In this document: positions 52,149 through 60,593 of the stretch, piece after piece
Numbering within the stretch: the first letter of the stretch is position 1
Layout of the letters: every line of letters starts with the position of its first letter
DNA from: 38-11 sp964539975
GTDB taxonomy: Bacteria; Bacillota; Clostridia; Tissierellales; Dethiosulfatibacteraceae
DNA length: 64,000 nt
NCBI GenBank assembly: GCA_964539975.1
Contig: CAZIKK010000005.1
Span: 57,439 to 121,438 of the forward strand
Reading direction: 5' to 3'
The notes under the pieces: generated by a model
Told to the model about the DNA's origin: nothing
Seen by the model: the letters and a program-made list of their open reading frames with translations, nothing else
Databases searched by the model: none
Translations under genes and position numbers: made by a program

Positions 52149-53138
52149 TTAACCGATAGTCGCCACCATTACCGCTTTAATGGTGTGCATTCTATTTTCA
52201 GCTTCATCAAACACTTTGGAATGCTTGCTTCTGAAAACTTCATCCGTTACTTCCATTTCTGTCAAACCATACTTTTCAGCTACTTCTTTCCCCATGTCCG
52301 TTTCTGTATCGTGAAAAGCTGGTAAACAGTGCAAGAACACAACATTGGGATTCTCAGTCTTCTGAATCATCTCCATGTTAACCTGATAAGGCTTCAGTAA
52401 TTTGATTCTTTCTTCAAATTGATCCTCTTCTCCCATAGATACCCAAACATCCGTATAGATCACATCGGCATCTTTTACGCCTGCTGCGATATCTTCTGTC
52501 AGTTCAATGGTTCCTCCTGTTTTTTCAGCAACCTTTCTCATCTCTTGAACCAATGTTTCGGATGGGAAAAGCGCTTTGGGCGCGACCGCCACAAAATGCA
52601 TGCCCATTTTTGCCGCCCCAATCATCAAGGAATTGCCCATATTGTTTCTTGCGTCTCCTGCATACACAAATTTTACCTGATTTAAAGGTTTATCCACCTG
52701 CTCCTTCACCGTCATAAAATCCGCTAAAATCTGTGTTGGATGATAAAGATCTGTCAAACCATTCCAAACCGGCACACCTGAGTATTTTGCTAAAGAATCC
52801 ACCGTTTCTTGTTTGAACCCTCTAAATTCAATTCCATCGTAGAACCGCCCCAACACTTTTCCAGTATCCTCTATGGACTCTTTCTTCCCCATCTGGCTAT
52901 TAGTCAGATACGTTACATTAGCCCCTTCGTCAAAGGCTGCTACCTCAAAAGCACAACGTGTTCTTGTGGAAGTCTTTTCAAAAATCAAGACAATATTTTT
53001 TCCTCTCAACAAATCATTTTTAATCCCTGCACGCTTCTTGGCTTTCAAATCCATCGAAAGATCCAACAGATAATGGATTTCTTCCGGAGTGAAATCCTTC
53101 AAAGTAATCAAACTTCTTCCCTTTAAATTAACTGGCAT
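52149..53138 (-). CDS. arcB: Ornithine carbamoyltransferase
   Basis: Transfers carbamoyl between phosphate and ornithine/citrulline; here expected to run in the catabolic direction, splitting citrulline. The 329-residue protein has the carbamoyl-phosphate site STRTRCAFEVA (about residues 55-65), the HPTQ motif and the ornithine-binding HCLPAFHDTETD. ATG 53138 follows TGGAGG; the upstream in-frame start has no site. It has its own promoter and an ARG-box-like element between it and arcA, so anabolic use (argF) is also possible. Confidence 0.95.
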   Translation of the reverse strand: MPVNLKGRSLITLKDFTPEEIHYLLDLSMDLKAKKRAGIKNDLLRGKNIVLIFEKTSTRTRCAFEVAAFDEGANVTYLTNSQMGKKESIEDTGKVLGRFYDGIEFRGFKQETVDSLAKYSGVPVWNGLTDLYHPTQILADFMTVKEQVDKPLNQVKFVYAGDARNNMGNSLMIGAAKMGMHFVAVAPKALFPSETLVQEMRKVAEKTGGTIELTEDIAAGVKDADVIYTDVWVSMGEEDQFEERIKLLKPYQVNMEMIQKTENPNVVFLHCLPAFHDTETDMGKEVAEKYGLTEMEVTDEVFRSKHSKVFDEAENRMHTIKAVMVATIG

Positions 53139-53156
53139 AGATGACCTCCATTCATT

Positions 53157-53225
53157 TGCATTTATATGCATATTTTTAATTTTTTAAACGTTGTCTATTA
53201 TATGCTATTTTATCCGATCTGTCTA
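53157..53225 (-). promoter_or_regulatory. Internal arcB promoter with ARG-box-like site
   Basis: On minus, TAGACA (53220-53225, overlapping the arcA stop), 17-base spacer, TATAAT (53197-53202). Downstream at 53157-53170, TGCATATAAATGCA has the TGNAT-N4-ATNCA layout of ArgR/AhrC sites. Confidence 0.6.
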
Positions 53226-54434
53226 CTCCCTAATTAAAGGCATGCTCATACAGCGAGGACCACCCCTTCCTCTTGATACTTCAGAGCTTGGCATTACATG
53301 GGTTTTGATTCCTCTATCTTCTAGAAGCCGATTCGTTACATAATTTCTGGAATAAACCACCACTTCTCCTGGAGCGATTGCCAATGTGTTAGATCCGTCA
53401 TTCCACTGTTCTCTGGCTGCATCAATCGCACTGTTGCCGCCACATTTGATCAACTCCACATCATCAATTTCCAAATATTTGGACAAGATGTTCTCCAAAA
53501 GATCTCGTTCCTCGTCAATGGCAATCTGTCCATCTTGCAATGTGAGAGAATACACAGTGATGGCACTTTGAATATTGGGATGAATGGTGAATTTGTTATA
53601 ATCCACCATGGTGAATACCGTGTCTAAATGCATGAAGGACCTTAACTTAGGAATATTGAATGCAAGAATTCGATTGAATCCATTTTCAGAGTTGAGAATT
53701 CTTTCTGCAAAGATCTCTATAGCAACTGGATCTGTCCTCTGAGAAATGCCAATAGCCAAGATGTTTTGGTTTAAGATCAAAATATCGCCACCTTCTAAAG
53801 AAAAGCGATCTGTTCGATTATACCAGAAGGGAATCTCTTTTTGAGCGTAGTCGGGATGGTATTCAAATATGTATTTTGCAAAAATAGTTTCTCTATTTCT
53901 TGTGTAGGTTTTCATTCGGTGAAGAGAGATACCATCTGCTATGGATGCGAATGGATCACGGGTGAAGTATAGATTAGGCATGGGATCGATCATGAAGGGA
54001 TAATCATTGTCTAGATAGTCTTTAAGACCACGTTTGGAAAAGTTCTTAAACTCTGCTTTACGAACACCAGCCATCATTTGACGGATCATTTCATCTATTG
54101 GCATTTCAAGGAAATAAGCTTTCAAGCCTTCGAATCTCCTTCTGTTCCAAATGTTGGCTTCGTGAAGAAATTCTTCCACCATTCTTTCTGTTACAGCTTC
54201 GTCGACTAGCGATGCTGCAGCTAAATCCTCTAGGTAGACCACTTCTGCGCCATTTTCTCTTAAAATGTCTGCAAAAGCATCGTGTTCTTCTTGTGCTATT
54301 TTCAAGTAAGGTATATCGTCGAACAGTAATCTTTCCAAGTATTCTGGCATCAAGTTTTCAATTTCTTGTCCTGGTCTATGCAGCAATACTTTTTTCAACT
54401 TTCCAATTTCACTTGTTACATGGATTGATTTCAT
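53223..54434 (-). CDS. arcA: Arginine deiminase
   Basis: First step of arginine fermentation: arginine to citrulline and ammonia. The 403-residue protein has FTRDPFAS, LEGGDILIL, the HLDTVF region and the catalytic cysteine near the end in GRGGPRCMSMPLIRE. Start ATG 54434 follows AGAGGTG; an upstream in-frame start would overlap the promoter. It heads the arcABC cluster. Together these enzymes give one ATP per arginine plus ornithine. Confidence 0.97.
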   Translation of the reverse strand: MKSIHVTSEIGKLKKVLLHRPGQEIENLMPEYLERLLFDDIPYLKIAQEEHDAFADILRENGAEVVYLEDLAAASLVDEAVTERMVEEFLHEANIWNRRRFEGLKAYFLEMPIDEMIRQMMAGVRKAEFKNFSKRGLKDYLDNDYPFMIDPMPNLYFTRDPFASIADGISLHRMKTYTRNRETIFAKYIFEYHPDYAQKEIPFWYNRTDRFSLEGGDILILNQNILAIGISQRTDPVAIEIFAERILNSENGFNRILAFNIPKLRSFMHLDTVFTMVDYNKFTIHPNIQSAITVYSLTLQDGQIAIDEERDLLENILSKYLEIDDVELIKCGGNSAIDAAREQWNDGSNTLAIAPGEVVVYSRNYVTNRLLEDRGIKTHVMPSSEVSRGRGGPRCMSMPLIRE

Positions 54435-54462
54435 CGTACACCTCTTTATTCTATTTGTATAT

Positions 54463-54491
54463 ATTGTATAAATCACCCTATAAAATGTCAA
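54463..54491 (-). promoter_or_regulatory. Promoter of arcA
   Basis: On minus, TTGACA (54486-54491), 17-base spacer, TACAAT (54463-54468), about 29 bases before the ATG. Confidence 0.78.
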
Positions 54492-54580
54492 GAATTTTAA
54501 GATATTTATGCATTGATGGTATGTTTATGCTTTTACACGTAACATCATTCTTTCGTTTCGCCTTTCTACCCACCTCGCTC

Positions 54581-54608
54581 TTGATTTTTTCTGTATGTCT
54601 TATATAAT
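54581..54608 (+). promoter_or_regulatory. Promoter of the PHP gene
   Basis: TTGATT (54581-54586), 16-base spacer, TATAAT (54603-54608), 25 bases before the start codon. Confidence 0.65.
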
Positions 54609-54633
54609 AGGGCAATGAAAGGATGTGTACCCA

Positions 54634-55461
54634 TTGATCGACTTACATATACATTCAGACTTATCTGATGGCACCAATTCCATCGACTCTCTCGTTTCTC
54701 TGGCTTCTCAACAGGCTATTCGAGAACTGGCTCTCACCGACCACGACACCATAAGAGGCCTTCCAGAAATGACCCGCTCAGCAAAAGATCAAGGCATTAA
54801 CGTCATTCCAGGCATCGAACTGACCTCCAAGTATCATGAGCACATCCTCCACATACTTGGCTACATGATCGATCCTGAAAATAGCCAGTTGACTGGTTTT
54901 TTAGAAATAGCCAACCAACACACTACTCAATTTACATTGGATCTAATCACCCAACTCAACCAGCAAGGTCTTGTCAACTATCCGTCATCGAAAGTGGAAC
55001 CCTTCTTAAACACCAAAGATAGTCTCTATCCTTCTGATTTGATCAAAGCAATGATCCAAGATGGACACCCGTATCATCTAGAAGACTGGCCCGCTTTTTA
55101 TATGGCCACTTTCCACCATTTATCCAGTTCTTTTCAATTTCCCTTAAGTGCTGTTGATGCCATCCAAGTTATTTTGGCAGCAGGGGGTGTTCCGGTTATT
55201 GCTCACCCCGCCAAAATCGGGAAAGATCATCTAGCCATTATAGAAAAACTAGTTCCTTCTGGTCTTCTTGGAATAGAAGTTTTTTATCCCTATCACGACC
55301 AAAAACTAATAGACGCCTATCTCTCCCTCACTAATCGTTACCAACTCCTTGCCACAGGAGGAACCGACTGGCATGGACAATTCACTACCTGGAATGCCGT
55401 CATGGGGCAATATGGCGTTCAAAGTACACAACCACTCTATTCCGTTGCCAAATCGCTTTGA
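54634..55461 (+). CDS. PHP domain phosphoesterase
   Basis: A 275-residue PHP-domain metal-dependent phosphatase of the YciV/TrpH type. Metal ligands are seen in IDLHIHSDLSDGT at the N-terminus, ALTDHDTIRGL, IPGIELTSKYHEHILHILGY, VIAHPAKIG and GGTDWHG near the C-terminus. Relatives act on 3',5'-nucleoside bisphosphates or RNA 5' ends. The start is TTG 54634, which gives the canonical M-IDLHIHS start and good spacing from AAAGGA; a GTG at 54625 is too close. Its last 25 bases overlap the convergent transposase gene. Confidence 0.9.
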   Translation: MIDLHIHSDLSDGTNSIDSLVSLASQQAIRELALTDHDTIRGLPEMTRSAKDQGINVIPGIELTSKYHEHILHILGYMIDPENSQLTGFLEIANQHTTQFTLDLITQLNQQGLVNYPSSKVEPFLNTKDSLYPSDLIKAMIQDGHPYHLEDWPAFYMATFHHLSSSFQFPLSAVDAIQVILAAGGVPVIAHPAKIGKDHLAIIEKLVPSGLLGIEVFYPYHDQKLIDAYLSLTNRYQLLATGGTDWHGQFTTWNAVMGQYGVQSTQPLYSVAKSL

Positions 55462-56192
55462 CCCTTTTGTAGATAGTTGTTGACCTGATTGATGCTAATG
55501 TTTCCAAACTTGGCAATCTCACGGAAAGTTAGGCCTGTCCTGTCACGCAACAAATTCACACTATCTACATTCACTCCCCCTTGTTCTTGGAAAACCCTAT
55601 TGGCAATTTGTGCCTTTCTTTCTTTGACCTCTTCTTTCGTATCCAAGTAGATTCTGTCGTCATCACCTCGATGCAATTGGATGAAATTACGTTTGAAGAA
55701 CTCTCTTTCAGGGCATACATTCTCTTTCACATAGCCCGAATCGACCATTAAAGGGGTTTCATAAAAATATTCCTTATAACTGCACCATTTGTATTGATAC
55801 GGATCTTGAACTAACCCCGCTGCTACTGGATTCAAGTGGACATACCGGATGACACCTAGAAAATATGCATTGTCCTCCACCGATACACTTTTGAAACGAT
55901 CTTGAAAAACATGGCCTACTCGGTTTCGGCTAGAATTGTAATACATCGCATAATGTTGATTGAGCCTCTTCATGGACCCTTCTAGGGTATCGGTTTTTAC
56001 AACCAAGTGGTAATGATTCTGCATGATGCAATAGGCATAAAGCTGAAAAGGGTACTGTTCCTTGGTTTCTTTAAGCACATGATAAAACATACTTTTGTCT
56101 TCTTCACGTTCAAAGATCCATTCCTTGTTGTTCCCTCTTCCCATAATATGATAAATTCCAGTTGAACTGATCATTCGTTTATTCCTTGGCAT
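55437..56192 (-). CDS. REP-associated tyrosine transposase-like protein (Y1 HUH family)
   Basis: A 251-residue HUH single-strand transposase of the Y1/TnpA_REP type. N-terminus GIYHIMGRGNNKEWIF, the HUH motif in IMQNHYHLVVKT (about residue 61) and the candidate tyrosine within FLGVIRYVHLNPVAAGLV region are visible; a C-terminal helix-turn-helix-like segment (LTFREIAKFGNISINQVNNYL) follows. It is full length, with no IS200-type ends or partner tnpB. A 15-bp-stem palindrome lies 42 bases upstream. It overlaps the PHP gene end by 25 bases. Such single genes often mobilise short palindromes. Confidence 0.87.
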   Translation of the reverse strand: MPRNKRMISSTGIYHIMGRGNNKEWIFEREEDKSMFYHVLKETKEQYPFQLYAYCIMQNHYHLVVKTDTLEGSMKRLNQHYAMYYNSSRNRVGHVFQDRFKSVSVEDNAYFLGVIRYVHLNPVAAGLVQDPYQYKWCSYKEYFYETPLMVDSGYVKENVCPEREFFKRNFIQLHRGDDDRIYLDTKEEVKERKAQIANRVFQEQGGVNVDSVNLLRDRTGLTFREIAKFGNISINQVNNYLQKGQSDLATE

Positions 56193-56233
56193 TTCAAGCC
56201 TCCTATAGGATTACTCACCTTATTTTACCATGC

Positions 56234-56270
56234 CCAAAAAACAAAAGGAACCGTCCCTTTTGTTTTTTGG
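56234..56270. repeat. Long palindrome next to the transposase
   Basis: Perfect 15-bp stem CCAAAAAACAAAAGG (56234-56248) / CCTTTTGTTTTTTGG (56256-56270) with loop AACCGTC. On minus the top reads GGGACGGTTCC. It lies just upstream of the transposase start and resembles a REP-like target. Confidence 0.8.
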
Positions 56271-56291
56271 AAGGTTTTTTGGGGAAATCTA

Positions 56292-56320
56292 TTGAATCAA
56301 ATACCTCCGGGGGGTATAAT
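56292..56320 (+). promoter_or_regulatory. Glutaredoxin promoter with CsoR/CstR-like operator
   Basis: TTGAAT (56292-56297), 17-base spacer, TATAAT (56315-56320). The spacer and -10 are covered by ATACCTCCGGGGGGTAT (56301-56317), an 8+1+8 inverted repeat with one mismatch, the layout of CsoR-family operators. Confidence 0.65.
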
Positions 56321-56370
56321 GCACATATAGAGAACAAGAGAAAATGATTCTCAAATAGGAGGAAATAATT

Positions 56371-56598
56371 ATGAAAGATATCAAAGTTTACACAAGCAGC
56401 ACTTGCCCTTATTGCACCATGATGAAAGACTACTTGAATTCAAAAGGGGTTACTTACACAGAAAGAAACGTGTCTTCAGACATGGAAGCTAGAAAAGAAC
56501 TAATGGCCATGGGTCACATGGGCGTTCCAGTCACAGTGGTGGACGGTACCGAAGTGGTTGGATATGACACCAATAAGATTGATTCCCTATTAGCTTAA
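56371..56598 (+). CDS. Glutaredoxin family protein (NrdH-like)
   Basis: A 75-residue thioredoxin-fold oxidoreductase. The redox motif CPYC is at residues 12-15, the cis-proline in GVPVTVVDG and the C-terminal VVGYDTNKIDSLL. It reduces disulfides or mixed disulfides in the cytoplasm. Full length, single gene between a CsoR-like operator and a terminator. An AGGAGG site precedes the ATG. The operator suggests induction by copper or reactive sulfur; that is inference. Confidence 0.93.
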   Translation: MKDIKVYTSSTCPYCTMMKDYLNSKGVTYTERNVSSDMEARKELMAMGHMGVPVTVVDGTEVVGYDTNKIDSLLA

Positions 56599-56614
56599 AT
56601 ACCGATGACATAGC

Positions 56615-56648
56615 AAAGACTCTACTGAAAACAGTAGAGTCTTTTTTT
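56615..56648 (+). terminator. Terminator between glutaredoxin and kamE
   Basis: AAAGACTCTACTG pairs with CAGTAGAGTCTTT across AAAA, then a T-run. The A-run on the other side lets it serve kamE as well. Confidence 0.88.
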
Positions 56649-56654
56649 ATGCCG

Positions 56655-57410
56655 TTAAACCATTTTTCTTTCCACCATCTGCTTGACAATGAAAGTCGCC
56701 ACATGGTTGGCAAAGGAACCTGGGCCAAATCCCGCATCGTATCCTAGCTCTTGAGCCAATTCATGAGACAATCTTGGTCCTCCAGCTACAAGAATCATCT
56801 TATCCCTAATTCCTTCTGCTTCCAGCATTTCAACTAATTGAGTCAAGTTTGGAATATGGACGTCTTTTTGTGTGACAACCTGGGATACCAAAATCGCATC
56901 TGCATTTACTTCAATAGCTTTTGCGATCAATTCCTCATTTAATACCTGGCTGCCCATGTTGATGGCTTCAATACCCTTATATCGCTCCAAACCGTAGTGC
57001 CCGTCAAAGCCCTTCATATTCATGATGGCATCTATCCCTACTGTGTGGGCATCACTGCCGGTGCAAGCACCTACAATTACCACATCCCGTTTGATATGCT
57101 CCTCTATGTATTGCTCTACACCTTCCTTATCCATAAATTCCACATCCACTTTTGGCACTTCTATGGCGTCGTAATCCACTGTGTGGGTGCAGTTTCCATA
57201 GACAATGAAGAAGGTGTACCCAACGCCTAGATCGTGTGAATGGACCACGCTGGCCTCACTTAATCCCATTTTTTTTGCCAATTGCCTGGCGGCTTCTTCT
57301 GATTCATCTCCATAAGGCACCGGTAACGTGAAGCTTAATTGAACCTTCCCATCATTCAAGGTGTCGCCATATGGTTTAATTTTTGTTAAATCCACTTTCC
57401 CCAATGACAT
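56655..57410 (-). CDS. kamE: Lysine 5,6-aminomutase beta subunit
   Basis: B12-binding subunit of the PLP- and adenosylcobalamin-dependent mutase that moves the epsilon-amino group of beta-lysine/D-lysine to C5. The 251-residue protein has an N-terminal dimerisation region (about 1-100) and the base-off cobalamin motif SDAHTVG-IDAI near residue 112, with VVAGGPRLSHELAQELGYDAGFGPG at the C-terminal Rossmann part. Its ATG abuts the kamD stop. Last gene of the kdd-kamABCDE operon. Confidence 0.96.
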   Translation of the reverse strand: MSLGKVDLTKIKPYGDTLNDGKVQLSFTLPVPYGDESEEAARQLAKKMGLSEASVVHSHDLGVGYTFFIVYGNCTHTVDYDAIEVPKVDVEFMDKEGVEQYIEEHIKRDVVIVGACTGSDAHTVGIDAIMNMKGFDGHYGLERYKGIEAINMGSQVLNEELIAKAIEVNADAILVSQVVTQKDVHIPNLTQLVEMLEAEGIRDKMILVAGGPRLSHELAQELGYDAGFGPGSFANHVATFIVKQMVERKMV

Positions 57411-58966
57411 TATTGGCCACCTCCTAACATCAAATCTATAAAGGGATTGAAATAATCTTGAGATTTCTCAATCACACCATCTAACCCTTTTCCACTGGTA
57501 TATCCTCGTTTTACACCGCCGAACTTCCCTTTTTCTATGGTTGTGAAAATCCCTTCTTTTTCAATATCTATCAACATTTTTTCTGCATCTATCAATACCT
57601 GCTGGGCTCGTTTCTGAATCTTTCCATCGGTTTTGTATTCTATTTCTTCTCCTAAATCTCGAGCGTTGTTGAAAATGTACTGAGCATTCTCAATGGCCAG
57701 CATTCGATCATGCAACAAAGGCGTGTGGATAGCTTCTGTCATCATGCCCAACAACTGAATGCCTTGACCTGTCCAGATAGATAGCAAGTTAAACAAAGCA
57801 TCTTGAACATGGCCTCTGAAAATATTTCCAGTCATAAACTTGGTTGGTGGCATATATTTCAATGGTGCTTTGGGAAAAATTTCCCTGGTCATCTGAGCCT
57901 GAGCTAATTCCATCAAAAATCCGTTTTCGAGCTTAGGGTTCATCTCAAAAGCATGCCCCAATCCCATCTGTTCTTCCGGAATGCCTGCCAATAAAGCGTA
58001 CTGTTCATTGATAAATTGGGAAGCCAGCACGGTATGGGCTTCTTCTACCGCGTCAGCGGTTGTTAGATAATTGTCTTCTCCTGTGTTAATGATGATCCCT
58101 GCATAACCGTTGATCAAGCGAGAGAAAAATTGATCCACTAGTGTTCGTTGCATATTGATGTCTCGGAACAAGATGCCGTACAAGGCATCATTGAGCATAA
58201 CATCCAACCGTTCCAATGCTCCCATAGCTGCAATCTCAGGCATGCACAGCCCTGAACAATAATTACAAACACGAATGTAACGACCTACTTCTTCTCCTAC
58301 TTCATCTAATGCCTCACGCATCAGTTTGAAGTTTTCCTGAGTCGCATAAGTGCCTCCAAATCCTTCGGTGGTAGCTCCATAAGGTACATAGTCCAATAAA
58401 CTTTGGGCTGTTGTCCGAATGACAGCCACAACATCTGCACCTTGTCTAGCAGCTGCTTGAGCCTGTACAATGTCCTCATAGATATTTCCTGAGGCCACAA
58501 TGACATACAAGTAAGGTCGTTTGCCCTCTCCAACATTCTCGATGAAGTCTTCTCTTTTCTTTCTGTTTTCTCGGATTTTGTTGGTGGTTTCCACCGCTAT
58601 TTTTTGGACGGCTTCAAATATTTTATCTTTATCTGCTATTGGTAGCTTGGTTAGATCAATTTCTCCGGCGTTAACTTTTTCAGCGATTTCCTGAGGCGTA
58701 TTGCCTGTATTTACAATCGCATTTCCAATCCAGAAAGCTGCTCCTTGAGCAAGGCCGCCTCCTTCTTTGATGTTATCTACCACCACGTTGGGCAAGGGTT
58801 TTTCTATTTCATCCACCCCGTCGATTCCCAACAATCTAGCAACGGTTCTCTCCACAGTCACGGTGGAGTGCTTGTCAATGAACGTTTGTGTCTCTAGCGC
58901 TATATTCTTTGCCGCGCTTCTTGCTCTTTCAATAATTTCTGGATTTAATCCCAGTTTGCTGTTCAA
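57410..58966 (-). CDS. kamD: Lysine 5,6-aminomutase alpha subunit
   Basis: Catalytic TIM-barrel subunit of lysine 5,6-aminomutase, 518 residues, close to the Clostridium sticklandii length. The start SKLGLNPEIIERARSAAKNIALETQTFIDKHST and the segments RVCNYCSGLCMPEIA and NTGEDNYLTTADAVEEAHTVLASQ match KamD. I choose TTG 58966, giving M-NSKLGL, with AAGGGATG upstream; an earlier in-frame start lacks spacing. It follows the MutS-like gene by four bases and overlaps the kamE start by one. Confidence 0.95.
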   Translation of the reverse strand: MNSKLGLNPEIIERARSAAKNIALETQTFIDKHSTVTVERTVARLLGIDGVDEIEKPLPNVVVDNIKEGGGLAQGAAFWIGNAIVNTGNTPQEIAEKVNAGEIDLTKLPIADKDKIFEAVQKIAVETTNKIRENRKKREDFIENVGEGKRPYLYVIVASGNIYEDIVQAQAAARQGADVVAVIRTTAQSLLDYVPYGATTEGFGGTYATQENFKLMREALDEVGEEVGRYIRVCNYCSGLCMPEIAAMGALERLDVMLNDALYGILFRDINMQRTLVDQFFSRLINGYAGIIINTGEDNYLTTADAVEEAHTVLASQFINEQYALLAGIPEEQMGLGHAFEMNPKLENGFLMELAQAQMTREIFPKAPLKYMPPTKFMTGNIFRGHVQDALFNLLSIWTGQGIQLLGMMTEAIHTPLLHDRMLAIENAQYIFNNARDLGEEIEYKTDGKIQKRAQQVLIDAEKMLIDIEKEGIFTTIEKGKFGGVKRGYTSGKGLDGVIEKSQDYFNPFIDLMLGGGQ

Positions 58967-58970
58967 AACA

Positions 58971-60593
58971 TCACATCCCTTCAACATATTTTTTGGCTCT
59001 CTCGATGATCTCTTTTTGCATGCCCATCAACTCTGCAATGTTGATGGCGTCTTTGGGAACCGTTTCTCCCAAATCAGCAGGGATCAATCGATAGTCCATA
59101 TTCTCACTAATAATGTCCATCCCTTTATCTGGATTCTCTATCAATTCCGCCTCCAGTTGCTTCAGGTCAATTTTCTTAAGCCCTGCTACTTGCAACCGTT
59201 GCACCTTATCACCTGCAGCTTGATCAAAGTGAGTGGTGATAACGGATAAAGAGTCTTTATCGGACAAAAACTCGATGACGCTTCGAGTTATTCCATATCC
59301 TTCCATAGGATTGGTGCCTCCGGCTAACTCATCAATCAAAATAAGGCTCCTATCGTTTACAAATTGAAATGCCTTGGCCAAGTTTTCAATCTCAGCTCCA
59401 AAAGTGGAAAGGCCTCGCTCTACTGATTGCTCATCTCCAATAGAAATAAACAAGTAGTTGGACAATCCCATGGTGCAAGCTTCTGCCGGCACATATAATC
59501 CCATAGCCACCGCCCACGCTATTTGTCCAATCATTTTCAGGGTGACGGTTTTGCCCCCCATATTCGCACCTGTGATGGATGTAGTCGGAACATCTAGCTG
59601 GATGGAGACGGGTGTATATGACTTTTCTTTCTTCTTTTGCACTTCTTCTGTTTTTACGTGTCGCCCGTTGGTTATTCTTATGCAGTGGTTCTCGACGATG
59701 GTTGGCATGATGGCGTTGGTTCCTTTGGCTTGTCTTAATTTAGCTAAAACCAGATCGATCTTTCCCAAAGCCTCAAAATTCTTGCGGAAGCTCTCCTGCC
59801 TTTCTCCAATCGCTTTTGATAATTTGGCCATAACTGCATATTCTTCGTCTTCCTCTTTTGCTTTCAAGTCATTGTAGGTTACTTCCAATTTTGACATCTC
59901 TTCGGTATGTCGTATGCTAAAAACAATGCTGGTTACTGATTGGGACGAACGGTAAACTCTATGATCCTCGTCTAAGCGTTGCAAGAGACGCTCCTCGGAT
60001 TTGTTTACATGGGCATCTCCCTTAAGGCTCAGTCTGAGTCCCATCCCTTTGTACTCGGCAAGCAACCTGTCTTTAACATTTTTTGTCAATCGCTTCAGCT
60101 CATGATTTACTTCGTTTTTCTGTTCTCTAACCTCTTTCAATGCTTCTGAATAGTCATCGTATATGTAAAACGTGCTCAATCTTTCCTTCGCCGGGTCTAA
60201 CAAATCCACCATATCCATTAAACTTTCGATCCGAATACTGTCGTAAAATTTGTTGTCCCGAAAAGTTTTCAATATCCGCATGGTGTTCATGGCAAAATGT
60301 TTGACCTCAAACAGCTCTACAACAGACAAAACTTCTCCGTTCACCGCCCGATTAATGGATTCTCCAATATCTTTGCTGTGGTTCAGAACAGATATCACCT
60401 CTCGATCCACATAATACTTTTCCATATAGGACATCAAACCATACTCTTCTTTCAACAAGTGTTCTTGCCCCGGGCGATAAACAGGCATGTCTTTTTTTTG
60501 TTGTTTTCCATAAGGAGAAATGGGATTGATTCGATCGAAAATGGCATCCACATTCAATTTGTTTCCTGTTTCTTTGCTCATGAATGGTGTCAT
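58971..60593 (-). CDS. kamC: MutS-like ATPase of the lysine fermentation cluster (KamC)
   Basis: A 540-residue protein with a MutS-type ATPase domain in the C-terminal half: Walker A GANMGGKT (about residue 341), Walker B LILIDELAGGTNP (about 416) and the TTHFDQ switch. The N-terminal half is helical and lacks MutS mismatch-binding domain I. This architecture is found next to lysine 5,6-aminomutase as KamC; its role is unknown, with reactivation or assembly of the mutase a proposal rather than a fact. The ATG at 60593 follows GGGAGGG and overlaps the kamB stop by four bases. Confidence 0.9.
   Translation of the reverse strand: MTPFMSKETGNKLNVDAIFDRINPISPYGKQQKKDMPVYRPGQEHLLKEEYGLMSYMEKYYVDREVISVLNHSKDIGESINRAVNGEVLSVVELFEVKHFAMNTMRILKTFRDNKFYDSIRIESLMDMVDLLDPAKERLSTFYIYDDYSEALKEVREQKNEVNHELKRLTKNVKDRLLAEYKGMGLRLSLKGDAHVNKSEERLLQRLDEDHRVYRSSQSVTSIVFSIRHTEEMSKLEVTYNDLKAKEEDEEYAVMAKLSKAIGERQESFRKNFEALGKIDLVLAKLRQAKGTNAIMPTIVENHCIRITNGRHVKTEEVQKKKEKSYTPVSIQLDVPTTSITGANMGGKTVTLKMIGQIAWAVAMGLYVPAEACTMGLSNYLFISIGDEQSVERGLSTFGAEIENLAKAFQFVNDRSLILIDELAGGTNPMEGYGITRSVIEFLSDKDSLSVITTHFDQAAGDKVQRLQVAGLKKIDLKQLEAELIENPDKGMDIISENMDYRLIPADLGETVPKDAINIAELMGMQKEIIERAKKYVEGM

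Noticed and set aside
58971..60593. DNA mismatch repair gene mutS
   Set aside because: It has the ATPase domain only, lacks the mismatch-binding domain and sits in the lysine-fermentation operon, so KamC is the better call.
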